A stretch of 64,000 nt of DNA from Paramagnetospirillum kuznetsovii. GTDB lineage: Bacteria; Pseudomonadota; Alphaproteobacteria; Rhodospirillales; Magnetospirillaceae. Within the stretch, counting starts at the first letter, position 1. Every line of letters starts with the position of its first letter. Both the position numbers and the translations under genes were made by a program. Positions 11,264 to 23,077 of this stretch are shown in pieces. The stretch spans positions 62,001 to 126,000 of the forward strand of contig NZ_PGTO01000002.1 of NCBI RefSeq assembly GCF_003284725.1. Reading direction: 5' to 3'. Under the pieces are notes generated by a model. It saw nothing but the letters and a program-made list of their open reading frames with translations, did no database searches and was not told the DNA's origin.

Positions 11264-14182
11264 CTACTCCTCTCCATCCTCCCCGCCGCTGGCCCATTCG
11301 CGGACGCGGGCGAGGTGGAGGTAGTCGGAGTATTTGGGCGCGTGCTCCGGGTGGGGGCGCGCCGCATAGGGGGTCTCGGGGTCGTCGAAGGCGGTGATCA
11401 GGGCGCGCAGACCGTCCAGCGCCTCGGTGGCCAGGGTATAGGCGTCGTCACCGGCGCTCTTTTCCTCGCCGCCCGCCTCGCCGCCTTTCAGGCGCCAATA
11501 CAGCAGACGCGAGGGTTCCGCCGCCTTGACGCCGCCAAAGCCGCCGTAGCGGGCCATGGCGCCTTCCAGCGGCAGTTGCGGCGCGTAACCGGCGGCCACT
11601 TCCTTGGCGCTGGGGGGCTGGCCGGTCTTGTAGTCGATCAGGGCCAGGCTGCCGTCCTTCAGCACGTCCACCCGGTCGGCCTTGGCGATCAGGGTGAAGG
11701 GGGCGTAAGGCGCGTCGATCTCCAAGGCGCCCTTGACCTCGGCGTGGATCGCGGCGATGTCGGGGCGGCGCTCGCGCTCCTTGACGGCGACCCAGCGGGC
11801 GATGGACTGGAAGCGCGGCCACCAGAACGCCCAGACGGCGGGCGAGGCCACGGCCTCCGCGAAGACCTCGGCGCCGATCTCCAGCAATTTGGCCTCGGCA
11901 TCATGGGGCAGGGCGGCGGGATAAGCCTTGGCGAAGCGTTCCAGCGCCAGATGGACCATGCTGCCGTAATCGGCCGCCCCCGGATCGGCGTCGATGGGGT
12001 CCAGCGCCTTCAGCCCCAACACATGCTTCGCATAGATGCCATAGGGGTCGCGCATCCAGGTCTCGATCTCGGTGACCGACAGGCGGCGGGGGCGGGCGTC
12101 CAGCGGCGGCCGGGGGGCGGGCGGCTCGGCGCGGGTCCAGCGTTCGGGCCGGTCCAGCATGGCGTGCCAGTCCAGCCATTGGGTGGCGTCCTCCTCGAAT
12201 GTCAGGCCGCAGGCATGCATCACCGCTTCCAGGCGCATCAGCCAGCGCGACGGCACCGTCGGCGTGCCCTCGGCGCGGACCGAGCGGGTCAGCACCACCT
12301 GGGGGGCGGCGAAGCCCTGGGCGAAGTCGTGGGCGGCGAGTCCGATGCGGCGTTCCGGCGGCGCCAGCCCGAAGGCGGCCTGCATGGGGCGGCTCATCCA
12401 GGGATCGGCCTCGGGCGGCGAAGGCCAGGTTCCCTCGTTGAGGCCGCCCAGGATCAACAGGTCGGCGTGCTGCAAGCGGGCCTCCAACGGCCCCCAGATC
12501 TGCAGGCGGGGATGGTGGTCCCAGGCGGAGCGGGCCGCCACCCCGGCCATCAGCTCGTCCAGCAGGGCGGGATAGCAGGCGCCGGGAATTTCGCCCAGGG
12601 CCGGGGCGGCGCGGGCTAGGTCTGCGGCGAAGCGGGCGCAGGCCTCGCCCGCCTCGCCCTTCCACAGCCGGGCCGGGCCGGGCAGGCGGTCGTCGGCGGC
12701 CAGTTTCTCGGCGAATTCCATATGGGCGCGCAACAGATCGGCCAGCGGCACCGAGTCCTTGGCCAGCAGGGCGGCGAAGGGGGCGGCCACGGCCTCCAGA
12801 TCGGCCAAGAGGGCGGCAAGCCGTCTGTCCTTGACCATGACGAGAAGCCCGCCAATGCCGGGGCCGGGGCGGGGGCCGCGCAGGGTGGTGACCTCCAGCC
12901 TTCGGGTCAGGGCGCGGAAGGCGCCTTCGTCCATGCCGCCCGCCGCCAGGGGATGCTTCAGACAAGCCAGCAGGGGATGCGGGGCGAAATGTTCGGCCGT
13001 CATCTCGGCGGTCAGGCGCAGGAAGGCGCCCGGCTCGGTCAGCCCCAGGGGACGTCCGGCGGAATCGTCGATGCGGATGCCCCAGCGCTCCAACTCGCCC
13101 GCCACCCGTCGCGCCAGGGCGCGGTCGGGGGTCACCAGGGCGGCGGTGCGGCCGGGCGAATCCAGGGCATGGCGCAGCATCAGGGCGATGGCGCCCGCCT
13201 CCTCGCGCGGGCCGGGGGCGTCCAGCCGGGTGACGCCGTCCAGGGTATCGGGGGGCAACGGCGTGAGATCGCGCCACGCCTCGCAGGCCCCGGCCGGGCG
13301 CAGCGCCTCGGCCAGCAGGCGGGTTCGGGCGGCGCGGGGATCGGCATCGGCGACCAGCGGCGGCACCGCTTCGCGCTCGATCCCCAGCCGGGCCAGCAGG
13401 GCTTTCAGGCCGAATTGGGGATGGGACGGCTCCAAGACGCGCCATGCGGTGGCATCCATATGGCGGTCCAGGCCGGGCAGCACGACACGGCCCAGGGGCA
13501 GACCGGCGACGCAGGCCAACAGATCGGCGGTGGCGGGGCGCGATCCGGTGGAGCCCGCCGCGATGATGGGATGGGCGGGCGGCTTGGCGGTCCAGGCATT
13601 GATCTGGGCCGCCATCACCCGGTTCAGCCGATCCTCGGAATCCAGGGCGCCGCCCTCTGCCAGAATGGCGGGCCAGGACTGGGTCAGGATTTTCAGGAAA
13701 TCCAGGGTGACCTGCCAGTGCTCGGCATAGTCGGCGGGAACCAGGTGTTCCAGCCGGGCGAAGTCGAGCCGCTCCGACTGCACCGCATCCAACAGCTTGC
13801 CCAGTTCACCGGCCAGCCGCGCCGCCTGGTCGGGCGAGGGCACGTGACCGCCGAGTGCCTTGGCCATGGCGGTGATCAGGCGGGCCAGGATCAGGCGGCG
13901 TTCCAGCGGCGCCATGGCGGGGGAAATGTCCAGCGGGTCGGCGCCGGACAGCTCCAACTCCTCCTCGTCCATGTCGCCCAGCGGTTTCAAGCGGGGCAGC
14001 AGCAGCGGCCGCCCGCCCGACAGCCGCAAAAACGCGTCGGACAAGGCGCGGCAGGCGCGCCGGGTGGGCAGCAGCACCTCCATCTCGGCCAGGGCCAGCG
14101 GATCGTCCTTCGCCTCGGCCAGCAGCCACGCGGCCAGGGTATCGACGAAGGGCAGGCCCGGCGGGATGGTGAAGACGGTCAT
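11264..14182 (-). CDS. addB: Double-strand break repair protein AddB
   Basis: AddB subunit of the AddAB helicase-nuclease, which resects DNA ends to Chi-like sites for RecA loading; about 972 aa. The N-terminus has a degenerate helicase-like region ([17 protein letters not shown]) without a strong Walker A. The C-terminal RecB-family nuclease has [11 protein letters not shown] (His, Glu), the acidic KADRVDVL and the catalytic LIDYKTGQ. The four Cys of the Fe-S cluster of Bacillus AddB are absent: the last 80 residues contain no Cys. AddA normally follows in alphaproteobacteria, but here cobQ follows instead. A GTG 12 bases further upstream is an alternative start. Confidence 0.93.
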   Translation of the reverse strand: MTVFTIPPGLPFVDTLAAWLLAEAKDDPLALAEMEVLLPTRRACRALSDAFLRLSGGRPLLLPRLKPLGDMDEEELELSGADPLDISPAMAPLERRLILARLITAMAKALGGHVPSPDQAARLAGELGKLLDAVQSERLDFARLEHLVPADYAEHWQVTLDFLKILTQSWPAILAEGGALDSEDRLNRVMAAQINAWTAKPPAHPIIAAGSTGSRPATADLLACVAGLPLGRVVLPGLDRHMDATAWRVLEPSHPQFGLKALLARLGIEREAVPPLVADADPRAARTRLLAEALRPAGACEAWRDLTPLPPDTLDGVTRLDAPGPREEAGAIALMLRHALDSPGRTAALVTPDRALARRVAGELERWGIRIDDSAGRPLGLTEPGAFLRLTAEMTAEHFAPHPLLACLKHPLAAGGMDEGAFRALTRRLEVTTLRGPRPGPGIGGLLVMVKDRRLAALLADLEAVAAPFAALLAKDSVPLADLLRAHMEFAEKLAADDRLPGPARLWKGEAGEACARFAADLARAAPALGEIPGACYPALLDELMAGVAARSAWDHHPRLQIWGPLEARLQHADLLILGGLNEGTWPSPPEADPWMSRPMQAAFGLAPPERRIGLAAHDFAQGFAAPQVVLTRSVRAEGTPTVPSRWLMRLEAVMHACGLTFEEDATQWLDWHAMLDRPERWTRAEPPAPRPPLDARPRRLSVTEIETWMRDPYGIYAKHVLGLKALDPIDADPGAADYGSMVHLALERFAKAYPAALPHDAEAKLLEIGAEVFAEAVASPAVWAFWWPRFQSIARWVAVKERERRPDIAAIHAEVKGALEIDAPYAPFTLIAKADRVDVLKDGSLALIDYKTGQPPSAKEVAAGYAPQLPLEGAMARYGGFGGVKAAEPSRLLYWRLKGGEAGGEEKSAGDDAYTLATEALDGLRALITAFDDPETPYAARPHPEHAPKYSDYLHLARVREWASGGEDGEE

Positions 14183-14211
14183 GTGGGGCACCACGACCAG
14201 ACGAGGTTTTC

Positions 14212-14289
14212 ACCACGAAGGCACGAAGGCGCGAAGGAAAAGGAAAGGGACTTCCTTCGGCCTTCTTCGTGTCTTCGTGCCTTCGTGGT
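14212..14289. repeat. Inverted CACGAAGG repeat, family B
   Basis: The left arm starting at 14212 (ACCACGAAGGCACGAAGG) and the right arm ending at 14289 (CCTTCGTGCCTTCGTGGT on the complementary reading) form a long imperfect hairpin built of the repeated octamer CACGAAGG. It lies between murU and addB in an otherwise tightly packed operon. Confidence 0.85.
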
Positions 14290-14295
14290 CAAATC

Positions 14296-15015
14296 TTACC
14301 TCTCTTCCGCCCGCAGCAGGGCCTCCACCCGGGGCAGCGCCTCCGGGGTTCCCACATGGTACCAGTTTCCGTCGTGAACGAGTCCATGGAGGCGGCCTTT
14401 GGCCAGGGCGCGGTCGTAGAGGACATTCAGCGAGAACTTGCCTTCCGGCGCGCCCTCGAACAGGCGGGGGTGCAGGATCTGGACGCCGGAAAACAGCAGC
14501 GGCGCGGAATCGGCCTCGCCCCGGCGGCGCAAGGTGTCGTTGGCGTTGATGAAGAAATCGCCCTTGCCGTCATAGCCCACCGCCGTCTTGACGGGTTGCA
14601 GCAGCAGCAGGGCGTCCATGTCGGCATCGACCCAGGCATGGGCGAGGCGTTCCAGGGCGGGCGTCGCGCCGTCGGTCCAGATGATGTCGCTGTTGGCGAC
14701 AAAGAAGGGGGCGTGGCCCAGCAGCGGCAGCGCCTTGGCGACACCGCCGCCGGTCTCCAGCAGGACATCCTCGTGGGACAGCCTGACCTCGCCGCGTCCG
14801 GCCAGGTGCTCCTTGATGGCGTCGGGCAGCCAGTGGGTGTTGACCACCAGATTGTCGATGCCCGCCCGGCCGAGATGATCCAGCGCCCGGTCCAGCATGG
14901 TGCGCCCGGCGACGCTGACCAGCGGCTTGGGCGTGGTGAGCGTGATGGGGCGCATGCGCAGGCCCAATCCGGCCGCAAGAACCATGGCATGGGTGATCAT
15001 GGCGCCACCGGTCAT
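14296..15015 (-). CDS. murU: N-acetylmuramate-1-phosphate uridylyltransferase MurU
   Basis: Nucleotidyltransferase of 239 aa that converts MurNAc-1-phosphate and UTP to UDP-MurNAc, bypassing de novo UDP-MurNAc synthesis during wall recycling. The signature VLAAGLGLRMRPITLTTPKPLVSV lies near the N-terminus. FFVANSDIIW supplies the metal-binding Asp in the middle, and NWYHVGTPEAL near the end is typical of this sub-family. Its ATG overlaps the stop of the amgK-like kinase gene (ATGA), and AmgK and MurU catalyse consecutive steps. A second ATG 15 bases downstream is possible. Specificity is inferred from the pairing; the fold alone would allow another sugar. Confidence 0.87.
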   Translation of the reverse strand: MTGGAMITHAMVLAAGLGLRMRPITLTTPKPLVSVAGRTMLDRALDHLGRAGIDNLVVNTHWLPDAIKEHLAGRGEVRLSHEDVLLETGGGVAKALPLLGHAPFFVANSDIIWTDGATPALERLAHAWVDADMDALLLLQPVKTAVGYDGKGDFFINANDTLRRRGEADSAPLLFSGVQILHPRLFEGAPEGKFSLNVLYDRALAKGRLHGLVHDGNWYHVGTPEALPRVEALLRAEER

Positions 15016-16004
15016 GGGCTGGGCACTCCGCGCTTGTCCTTGGGAATGTGGCGGTCAAGCCAACCGGCCAGTTCCTTGGTGACGGGATGGCGCAGCGCGT
15101 TTTCCAGCAGCCGCCAGACACGGGGAACATGGACCAGATAGCCGGGTTTTGCGTCGCGCTTGCACAGCCGGGTGAAGATGCCGATCACCTTGGCGTGGCG
15201 CTGGGCCGCCATCACCGCCCACGAGGCTTCGAACACCGTGCGGTCCAAGCTGGGGAAACGGGAAAGCCAGCGCTGCTTCATGCGCTCGATCATGACCACG
15301 TCGATGTCGCGGCGCGCATCCTCCAACAGGCTCATCAGGTCGTAGGTGGCCGGTCCCGCCACCGCGTCCTGGAAGTCCAGCAAGCCGCAGGCTTTGAGGC
15401 CGGGGCGGTCCAGCAGCATCAGATTGTCCACATGGAAATCGCGCAGCACCAGGGTGTCGGGCACCAGCCGCGCCACCGGGAACAGGCGGCGCCAGATGTC
15501 CTCGTATTCGGCCCGCGCTTCCGGTGCGGTCTCGGTACCCAGCACGGCGGGCATGTACCAGTCGGTCAGCAGGGTCGCCTCGGTCAGCAGCCGGGCATCG
15601 TCATAGGGCGGCAGGCCGTCGGGCATGGCGTCGGGGCGGGCCGCGATCTCGGCCAGCACGTCGGTAGCCAGGGCGTAGAGCGCCTCCTCGTCATGACCAT
15701 TGGTCAGCAGCTTGGTATAGGTGTCGTCGCCCAGGTCTTCCAACAGCAGCAACCCGTTCTCCTCGTCCACCGCCAGCAGCCTGGGCGCCGACAGCCCCAG
15801 CGAGTCGAGATGGCGGGCGATGCGCACGAAGGGCCGCACGTCTTCCTTGGGCGGCGGCGCGTCCATCAGCACGGCGGGCGCGCCGTCGCGGTCCAGGCGG
15901 TCGTAATGGCGAAAGCTGGCGTCGCCCGCCAGCTTTCCGCGCTTGGCGTCGCCCCAGCCCGCCTCGGTCAGAAAAGATTGGATCAGCGCGTCGCGCTGGG
16001 TCAT
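15012..16004 (-). CDS. amgK: Anomeric MurNAc/GlcNAc kinase AmgK (APH fold)
   Basis: Aminoglycoside-phosphotransferase-fold kinase of 330 aa, the expected size for AmgK, which phosphorylates C1 of MurNAc for MurU. Visible features are GDASFRHYDRL near the N-terminus (nucleotide-binding loop), LLLLEDLGDDTY, the catalytic-loop LVLRDFHVDNLML (Asp acting as base and Asn binding metal), and LLDFQDAV as the DFG-like metal site. The ATG at 16004 overlaps the tsaE stop (ATGA), which is why it is chosen over a longer reading. The tsaE-amgK-murU order is standard in alphaproteobacteria. Confidence 0.87.
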   Translation of the reverse strand: MTQRDALIQSFLTEAGWGDAKRGKLAGDASFRHYDRLDRDGAPAVLMDAPPPKEDVRPFVRIARHLDSLGLSAPRLLAVDEENGLLLLEDLGDDTYTKLLTNGHDEEALYALATDVLAEIAARPDAMPDGLPPYDDARLLTEATLLTDWYMPAVLGTETAPEARAEYEDIWRRLFPVARLVPDTLVLRDFHVDNLMLLDRPGLKACGLLDFQDAVAGPATYDLMSLLEDARRDIDVVMIERMKQRWLSRFPSLDRTVFEASWAVMAAQRHAKVIGIFTRLCKRDAKPGYLVHVPRVWRLLENALRHPVTKELAGWLDRHIPKDKRGVPSP

Positions 16005-16450
16005 GGCTGCAAATCTCCCAGTCGATCGGCCCAACTGCCGTGGGCGGTCAGGGTGACGCGCCGCTCGCCTTCGGCATCGCCGGTTTCAAGCCGCAGGTCA
16101 AGTCGCCTCTTGGGCAAATGGCGGCCCAATTGCTCCGGCCATTCGATCAGGCTGATGCCCTCGGCGAAAGCCTCCTCGATGTCCAGTTCCAGGGCGTCGT
16201 CGGGCATTTCCAATCGGTAGAGGTCGAAATGCCAGATCAGCCCCGCCTCGGACTCGTATTGCTGCACCAGGGTGAAGGTGGGGCTCGGCACTTCCTCGTC
16301 GGGACTGGTCAGCGCCCGGATGAAGGCCCGCGCCAGGGTGCTCTTGCCGGTCCCCAGGGTGCCCCACAAGGCGATGACGTCGCCGGGCCGAGCCAGCGCC
16401 GCCAGCTTTTGCCCCAGTTGCTTGGTGGCGGCTTCGTCGGGAAGATTCAT
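16001..16450 (-). CDS. tsaE: tRNA threonylcarbamoyladenosine synthesis ATPase TsaE
   Basis: Small P-loop ATPase of 149 aa that works with TsaB and TsaD to form t6A37 on ANN-decoding tRNAs. The Walker A motif GTLGTGKST lies near residues 31-39 and the family pattern SPTFTLVQQYE at about 57-67, followed by HFDLYRLE and LIEWPEQLG. It overlaps by four bases (ATGA) both xerC upstream and amgK downstream, so translation across the block is probably coupled. Confidence 0.95.
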   Translation of the reverse strand: MNLPDEAATKQLGQKLAALARPGDVIALWGTLGTGKSTLARAFIRALTSPDEEVPSPTFTLVQQYESEAGLIWHFDLYRLEMPDDALELDIEEAFAEGISLIEWPEQLGRHLPKRRLDLRLETGDAEGERRVTLTAHGSWADRLGDLQP

Positions 16451-17391
16451 CCCTTTGCCCTCGGATGCGCGTCGCGGTAGACGGCGGTGAGCCGGGCCGC
16501 GTCCACCTCGGTATAGCGCTGGGTGGTCGACAGCGAGGCATGGCCCAGCAGTTCCTGGATGGTGCGCAGATCGCCGCCGCCCGCCAGCAGATGGGTGGCG
16601 AAGCTGTGGCGCAGCGCATGCGGCGTCGCCGTCTCGGGCAGGCCCAGCAGCAGGCGCAGGCGTCGCATCTGGCGCTGGACCACGCCGGGATTGAGCGGGC
16701 CGCCGCGTGCGCCCAGGAACAGCGGGTCGGTGGGCTCGGATGGGAACGGCAACTGCGCCAGATAGACGGCGATGGCGTCCCTGACCACCGGCAGGATGGG
16801 CACCACCCGCTGCTTGCGGCCCTTGCCGGTGATGACCATGGCCTCGCTCTTGGGCGCCTCGCGCCGGGTCAGCCCCAAGGCCTCGCCCAGGCGCAGCCCG
16901 GCGCCGTAGAGCAGGGTGAACAGGGCGATGTCGCGGGCCGCCAGCCAGGGTTCGTCATGCAACTCGCCCGCACTGGCCAGGGTCTCCATCGCCTCGTCGG
17001 CCGCCAGGGGCTTGGGCACCGATTTGGGCGGACGCGGAGATTTGACCGCCTTCAGGGCCGGGTTGTGCACCATGTCGTGGCGGTCGAGGAAGCGGAAGAA
17101 GCCGCGCAGCGTCGACATGGTCCGGGCCAACGAGGCGCGACCCAGCCCGTCGGAGGCACGCCGGGCCAGGAAGGCACGGAAATCCCCGGTGCCCAATGCG
17201 CCGAGCGCCGCCAGATCGGGCTCGGCGGCCAGATGCTCGGTCAGGAAGGACAAGAAGGCGGCAAGGTCGCGGCCATAGGCGTCCAGGGTATGGGCCGAGG
17301 CCCGCTTCTCGCCCTCCAGCCACTGCCGCCACGACTCCACCGCCCGCGACAGGTCGGCAAGGGCTGCGAAATGGATGGGGGTGGGGGGCAT
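16447..17391 (-). CDS. xerC: Tyrosine site-specific recombinase XerC
   Basis: Tyrosine recombinase of 314 aa that, with XerD, resolves chromosome dimers at dif. The N-terminal SAM-like core-binding domain spans about 15-110. The catalytic domain contains Arg in GAGLRLGEAL, Lys in TGKGRKQRVV, HALRHSFATHLL, a second His in ELLGHASL and the nucleophile Tyr in TQRYTEV, so the set is complete. The gene heads the coupled xerC-tsaE-amgK-murU-addB block. Absence of any cargo and the housekeeping neighbours argue for XerC rather than a mobile integrase. Confidence 0.92.
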   Translation of the reverse strand: MPPTPIHFAALADLSRAVESWRQWLEGEKRASAHTLDAYGRDLAAFLSFLTEHLAAEPDLAALGALGTGDFRAFLARRASDGLGRASLARTMSTLRGFFRFLDRHDMVHNPALKAVKSPRPPKSVPKPLAADEAMETLASAGELHDEPWLAARDIALFTLLYGAGLRLGEALGLTRREAPKSEAMVITGKGRKQRVVPILPVVRDAIAVYLAQLPFPSEPTDPLFLGARGGPLNPGVVQRQMRRLRLLLGLPETATPHALRHSFATHLLAGGGDLRTIQELLGHASLSTTQRYTEVDAARLTAVYRDAHPRAKG

Positions 17392-17425
17392 GGGTTACGC
17401 CATTCCAAACGGACGCGGATTTTTA

Positions 17426-17585
17426 ACCACCAAGGCACCAAGGACACCAAGAGGCCTCCCAGATGGCGCCGTCGTGCCCATCTGCCGCGCAGCGGACATA
17501 ATGATATGAGGGCGTTGACGAGACCCTGAGTGATCCGGCGGCTCCGCTCTCTTGGTGTCCTTGGTGTCCTTGGTGCCTTGGTGGT
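17426..17585. repeat. Inverted CACCAAGG repeat, family C; the 341-base gap between DUF484 and xerC
   Basis: The left arm at 17426-17453 (ACCACCAAGGCACCAAGG, then ACACCAAGAG) is mirrored by a right arm at 17547-17585 that has one extra ACACCAAGG unit. The arms enclose about 93 bases of unique sequence. The whole gap 17392-17732 holds no credible ORF. The element resembles family B in design (octamer-based arms) but with a different octamer. Confidence 0.85.
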
Positions 17586-17732
17586 GAATCACGGCGAAAG
17601 CCCAGTCAATCATGCGTCGCCTCTCTGGTCAGGAGAAACGGCCTTCAGGCCACGGGTAACCCGTGCGGGAAGCGCGAACAGGAATTCCGCCAATGCGAGG
17701 GCAAATCTCTAATTCCAGCGGAAGTAACATTT

Positions 17733-18446
17733 CTACCCCGCGAAGCGCAGGACGCAGCGTTCCACCACGCGGGCGAGGAAGGTGATCAGCTCGGTGGCCT
17801 GACCGGCGTGGAAGGTGCGGCCGTGGCGCGAGCCCAGCGCCATGACGCCGTCCGGGCAGGGGGCGCCGGGGCTGAGGCGCACCACCGCCGAGGACAGCAC
17901 CAGACCGGCGCCGTCGCCGAACAGGGCGGGGTCGCCGGGCATTTCCTCGGTCAGGGCGCAATCGCGGTCGGCGCCGCCCATCATCTTGGCCACGGTGCCG
18001 TTGGGCAGGGTCAGCACGCCGGGCGCCGCCAGCTTGGGCAGCGGTGCCTCGGGGGTCTCGAAGCACAGGGTCGCCACATCCACGTCCAGCAGGGTGGGCA
18101 GGTCGTCGCGCACCGCTTCCACCAGTTCCGCCATGTCGTCGGCCGACAGGATGGCCAGCACCGCCTTGTGGGTGCGGGTCTGGATGGACATGTTGGAGCG
18201 CGAGGTGTGGATCAGATGTTCGGCGGCGCCGCGCACCCGCTCCACCTCGTCGCGCAACCGGTCGATCATGAAGACCTGCATGTCCAGCACGCCGTCGTCC
18301 TCGGACCAGCGCGACGGCGGCGACAGGTTCAGCAGCAGGTCGGGATGGCGCACCAGGAAATCGGAATGGGCCCGCAAGAAGGCTTCCACCTGCTTCTCGT
18401 CGGGCAGGGGCAGTTGCAGGACCGCGTCGTCGCGCTTTCGCGCCAT
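17733..18446 (-). CDS. DUF484 family protein
   Basis: Protein of 237 aa recognised as DUF484, a GAF-like fold family of unknown function often located just before xerC. The N-terminus carries the family pattern VEAFLRAHSDFLVRHPDLL, followed by a predicted helix pair (VFMIDRLRDEVERVRGAAEHLI) and a GAF-like beta-rich region. The ATG at 18446 has AAGGTG six bases upstream, favouring it over a GTG three codons earlier. The gene lies upstream of xerC but is separated from it by the palindromic repeat. It is divergent from priA. Confidence 0.82.
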   Translation of the reverse strand: MARKRDDAVLQLPLPDEKQVEAFLRAHSDFLVRHPDLLLNLSPPSRWSEDDGVLDMQVFMIDRLRDEVERVRGAAEHLIHTSRSNMSIQTRTHKAVLAILSADDMAELVEAVRDDLPTLLDVDVATLCFETPEAPLPKLAAPGVLTLPNGTVAKMMGGADRDCALTEEMPGDPALFGDGAGLVLSSAVVRLSPGAPCPDGVMALGSRHGRTFHAGQATELITFLARVVERCVLRFAG

Positions 18447-18528
18447 GCTTTTCACCTTGATTGAAGGAAAACGGTGCCGGAGGTTCGACGAGAGTTGCGC
18501 CGGAGCTTGGTTCGTTGGAATCTAGCTT

Positions 18529-20730
18529 ATGCCCGCCGAGTCCCCCACTTCAACCCCCCCGTTCTTTTCGCGCGGCGATCGTATCGCCGTTTTGCTGCCG
18601 CTGCCCCTGGCCGGAGCCTATGACTATCTGTGCGGGACGGAGGCGCTGCATCCAGGCGACTTCGTAGCGGTGCCGCTGGGGGCGCGTCAAGCCATTGGCG
18701 TGGTATGGGGCGCCGGGCGGGGTGACGTCGCCGCCGCCAAGCTGAAGCCGGTGGCGGCGCGGCTGGCGGCGCGGCCCATGTCCCGGGTGACGCGCGACTT
18801 CGTGGATTGGGTGGCGTCCTACACCATGGCGCCCGCCGGGGCGGTGCTGAAAATGGCCATGAGCGTGCCTGCGGCGCTGGAACCGGCGGCTGGCCTGACG
18901 GCCTTGCGGCTGGGCGCGGTGCCGCCCGATCTCAAGCTGACCGCCGCCCGGAAAAAGGTGCTCGACCTGATGGCGGGCATGCCGCCGCTGGCCGCCGCCG
19001 ATCTGGCCCGCGAGGCGGGGGTGGGCGTTTCGGTGGTCAAGGGACTGGCGGATCTGGGCGCGCTGGCGACGGTGGAACTGCCGCGTCCCTCCTTGTTCGC
19101 CGTCCCCGATCTGTCGCTGACCCGCGCTGAACTGTCGGACTCGCAACGGCTGGCGGCCGACACGCTGGTCGCTGCCGTGGCGGGCGGCTTCTCCGTCTCG
19201 GTGATCGACGGCGTCACCGGATCGGGCAAGACCGAGGTCTATTTCGAGGCGGTGGCCGCTTGCCTTGCCGCCGGGCGTCAGGTTCTGGTGCTGCTGCCCG
19301 AGATCGCGTTGTCGGCCCAATGGCTGGAACGGTTCAAGCGCCGCTTCGGGGTCGTGCCCGCCGAATGGCATTCCGATCTGGGCGATGCAAGACGGCGCGA
19401 GACATGGCGGGCGGTGGCGTCGGGCGAGGCCCAAGTGGTGGTGGGCGCCCGTTCCGCCCTGTTCCTGCCCTATCGCGAACTGGGCCTGATGGTGGTGGAC
19501 GAGGAGCACGACCAGGCCTTCAAGCAGGAAGAGGGCGTCAGCTACCACGCCCGCGACATGGCGGTGGTGCGCGCCCGATTGGGCGAAATTCCCCTGGTCC
19601 TGGCCTCGGCGACCCCGTCGCTGGAAACCATGGCCAATGTCCAGGGGGGGCGTTATCGCCTGCTGCACCTGCCCGACCGCCATGCCGGGGCAAGCATGCC
19701 CGAGATCGTGGCGGTGGATCTGCGCCGCGATCCGCCGCCGCGTGGCCGCTGGCTCAGCCCCATTCTGGTCGCCGCGTTGGAAGAGACCTTCGCCGCCGGT
19801 GAGCAGGCCATGCTTTATCTCAATCGGCGCGGCTATGCGCCGCTGACCCTGTGCCGGGGCTGCGGCCATCGCCTGCAATGCCCGAACTGCACGGCGTGGC
19901 TGGTGGAACATCGCTCCGCCGGTCGCCTGATCTGCCATCACTGCGGCTATCACATTCGCCAGCCGAGGAAATGCCCCGGCTGCGAGGCCGAGGACAGCTT
20001 CGTCGCCTGCGGTCCCGGCGTCGAGCGGGTGGCCGAGGAGGCCGCCCTGCTGTTCCCCGACATCCGCATGGCGGTCATGACCTCGGACACCTGCGCCGGT
20101 CCCCAGGCGGCGGCGGAATTCGTCCGCGCCGTCTCCGCCCACGAGATCGACCTGCTGGTGGGAACCCAGATCGTCGCCAAGGGCTATCACTTTCCCATGC
20201 TGACGGCGGTCGGCGTGGTGGACGCGGATATGGGATTGGAAGGCGGCGATCTGAGGGCGGGCGAGCGCACCCATCAATTGCTGTCCCAGGTCTCGGGCCG
20301 CGCCGGGCGGGCCGAGCGCCCCGGTCGCGTCTTCCTGCAGACCTATCAGCCCGACCATCCGGTGATGCAGGCCTTGCGCTCGGGCGAGCGCGACGGCTTC
20401 ATCGCCCGCGAGGCGGAGTTGCGCCGCTCCTGCGCCATGCCGCCCTATGGCAGGCTGGCGGCCCTGATCCTGTCGGGGCCGGATGTGGCGCAATTGGAAG
20501 GCTTCGCCGCCAAGCTGTCGCGCGCCGCGCCCCACGGCGGCGGCGTCGAGGTACTGGGACCGGCGCCCGCCCCCATGGCCCTGCTGCGCGGCAAGCATCG
20601 CCGCCGCTTCCTCATCAAGGTGCCCCGCACGGTCAACATCCAGGCGACGCTCCGCCAGTGGCTGACCCGCGTCCCAGCCGTGGCGGGGGTAAGGGTCCAG
20701 GTGGATATCGACCCCTATAGTTTTTTTTAA
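18529..20730 (+). CDS. priA: Primosomal protein N' (replication restart helicase PriA)
   Basis: Superfamily 2 DNA helicase of 733 aa that recognises abandoned forks and reloads the replisome. The 3'-DNA-binding domain covers about residues 15-110, Walker A is [11 protein letters not shown] near 230, and the Walker B motif is VVDEEHD near 325. The zinc-binding insert has eight Cys in pairs ([13 protein letters not shown] ... CHHCGYH ... CPGC) at about 445-485. Helicase motifs V and VI follow ([27 protein letters not shown]). It runs divergently from the DUF484 gene and is followed by the atp operon after 240 bases. Confidence 0.96.
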   Translation: MPAESPTSTPPFFSRGDRIAVLLPLPLAGAYDYLCGTEALHPGDFVAVPLGARQAIGVVWGAGRGDVAAAKLKPVAARLAARPMSRVTRDFVDWVASYTMAPAGAVLKMAMSVPAALEPAAGLTALRLGAVPPDLKLTAARKKVLDLMAGMPPLAAADLAREAGVGVSVVKGLADLGALATVELPRPSLFAVPDLSLTRAELSDSQRLAADTLVAAVAGGFSVSVIDGVTGSGKTEVYFEAVAACLAAGRQVLVLLPEIALSAQWLERFKRRFGVVPAEWHSDLGDARRRETWRAVASGEAQVVVGARSALFLPYRELGLMVVDEEHDQAFKQEEGVSYHARDMAVVRARLGEIPLVLASATPSLETMANVQGGRYRLLHLPDRHAGASMPEIVAVDLRRDPPPRGRWLSPILVAALEETFAAGEQAMLYLNRRGYAPLTLCRGCGHRLQCPNCTAWLVEHRSAGRLICHHCGYHIRQPRKCPGCEAEDSFVACGPGVERVAEEAALLFPDIRMAVMTSDTCAGPQAAAEFVRAVSAHEIDLLVGTQIVAKGYHFPMLTAVGVVDADMGLEGGDLRAGERTHQLLSQVSGRAGRAERPGRVFLQTYQPDHPVMQALRSGERDGFIAREAELRRSCAMPPYGRLAALILSGPDVAQLEGFAAKLSRAAPHGGGVEVLGPAPAPMALLRGKHRRRFLIKVPRTVNIQATLRQWLTRVPAVAGVRVQVDIDPYSFF

Positions 20731-20840
20731 ACCGGGTAGGGTACCTTTGGGGGTGGTTTTGGCCTCATATCGGCTGCCCTGGCCGAGCATAAGGATGTGC
20801 TAATATTGTGCATACCTCCCCCGAATGGGCAGGACTCGGC

Positions 20841-20869
20841 TTGCAACCCAAAACTCGATGTGCTAGTTA
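20841..20869 (+). promoter_or_regulatory. Predicted sigma-70 promoter of the atp operon
   Basis: TTGCAA at 20841-20846 and TAGTTA at 20864-20869 are spaced by exactly 17 bases, about 100 bases upstream of atpH, in a relatively AT-rich 240-base gap after priA. Other weak candidates exist nearby (for example around 20910-20930). Confidence 0.4.
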
Positions 20870-20970
20870 ACCGACGCGCTTGCAGGGGGGTTTCCTGTTC
20901 AGCGCAGGAATAAGTTTGCGTTTCAATAGGTTACGGCCGCCGGTTCGACCCTATCCAAGGACTTGCCCAG

Positions 20971-21524
20971 GTGCCATCCGAGACAATTGGCGTTATCGCC
21001 ACCCGCTATGCCACCGCTCTGTTCGAGTTGGCCGATTCTTCGTCCACCCTCGATCAGGTCGCCGGTGATCTGAAAGCGTTGAAGGCCATGATCCTCGCAA
21101 GCGCGGATCTGCGTCGACTCATCGACAGCCCCGTACTCAGCCGCACGGAGCAGGGGGGCGCTATCGCCGCCCTTGCGACGAAAGCCGGTTTCACGGAGCT
21201 GACCACGAAATTCCTGGGGCTGGCGGCCAAGAACCGCCGGTTGTTCACCCTTCCCGGGGTGATCGACGCCTATCTGAGTCGGCTTGCCGCCCGTCGTGGC
21301 GAGATGTCGGCTTCGGTGGCGTCCGCCGTGGCGCTGACGCCGGCCCAACAAGATGCCCTTGTATCCACCCTCAAGACGGCTTTCGGCGGCAGCGTTGCCG
21401 TCGAGGTCAAGGTCGATCCCAGCTTGCTGGGCGGTCTGGTGGTGCAAGTCGGTTCCCGCATGGTTGACAGCTCGTTGAAGACGAAGCTGCAACATCTCAA
21501 GCTCGCTATGAAAGGGGTTGGATG

Positions 21525-21525
<1 letters not shown>
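20971..21525 (+). CDS. atpH: ATP synthase F1 delta subunit
   Basis: Delta subunit (184 aa), the OSCP-like stalk protein joining the F1 head to the b-subunit stator. The family pattern [12 protein letters not shown] is near the N-terminus and the C-terminal block [25 protein letters not shown] is typical. Translation appears to start at GTG 20971, preceded by AAGGA. It is the first gene of an F1-only operon, as usual in alphaproteobacteria. The stop overlaps the start region of atpA (ATGA), suggesting translational coupling. Confidence 0.95.
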
Positions 21526-23054
<1,529 letters not shown>

Positions 23055-23077
23055 CCGTCCGACACGGAGTGTAGGTT

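Noticed and set aside
16447-17391. Tyrosine recombinase as a phage or island integrase
   Set aside because: It is translationally coupled to tsaE, amgK and murU and has the XerC length and motifs, so it is the housekeeping enzyme.
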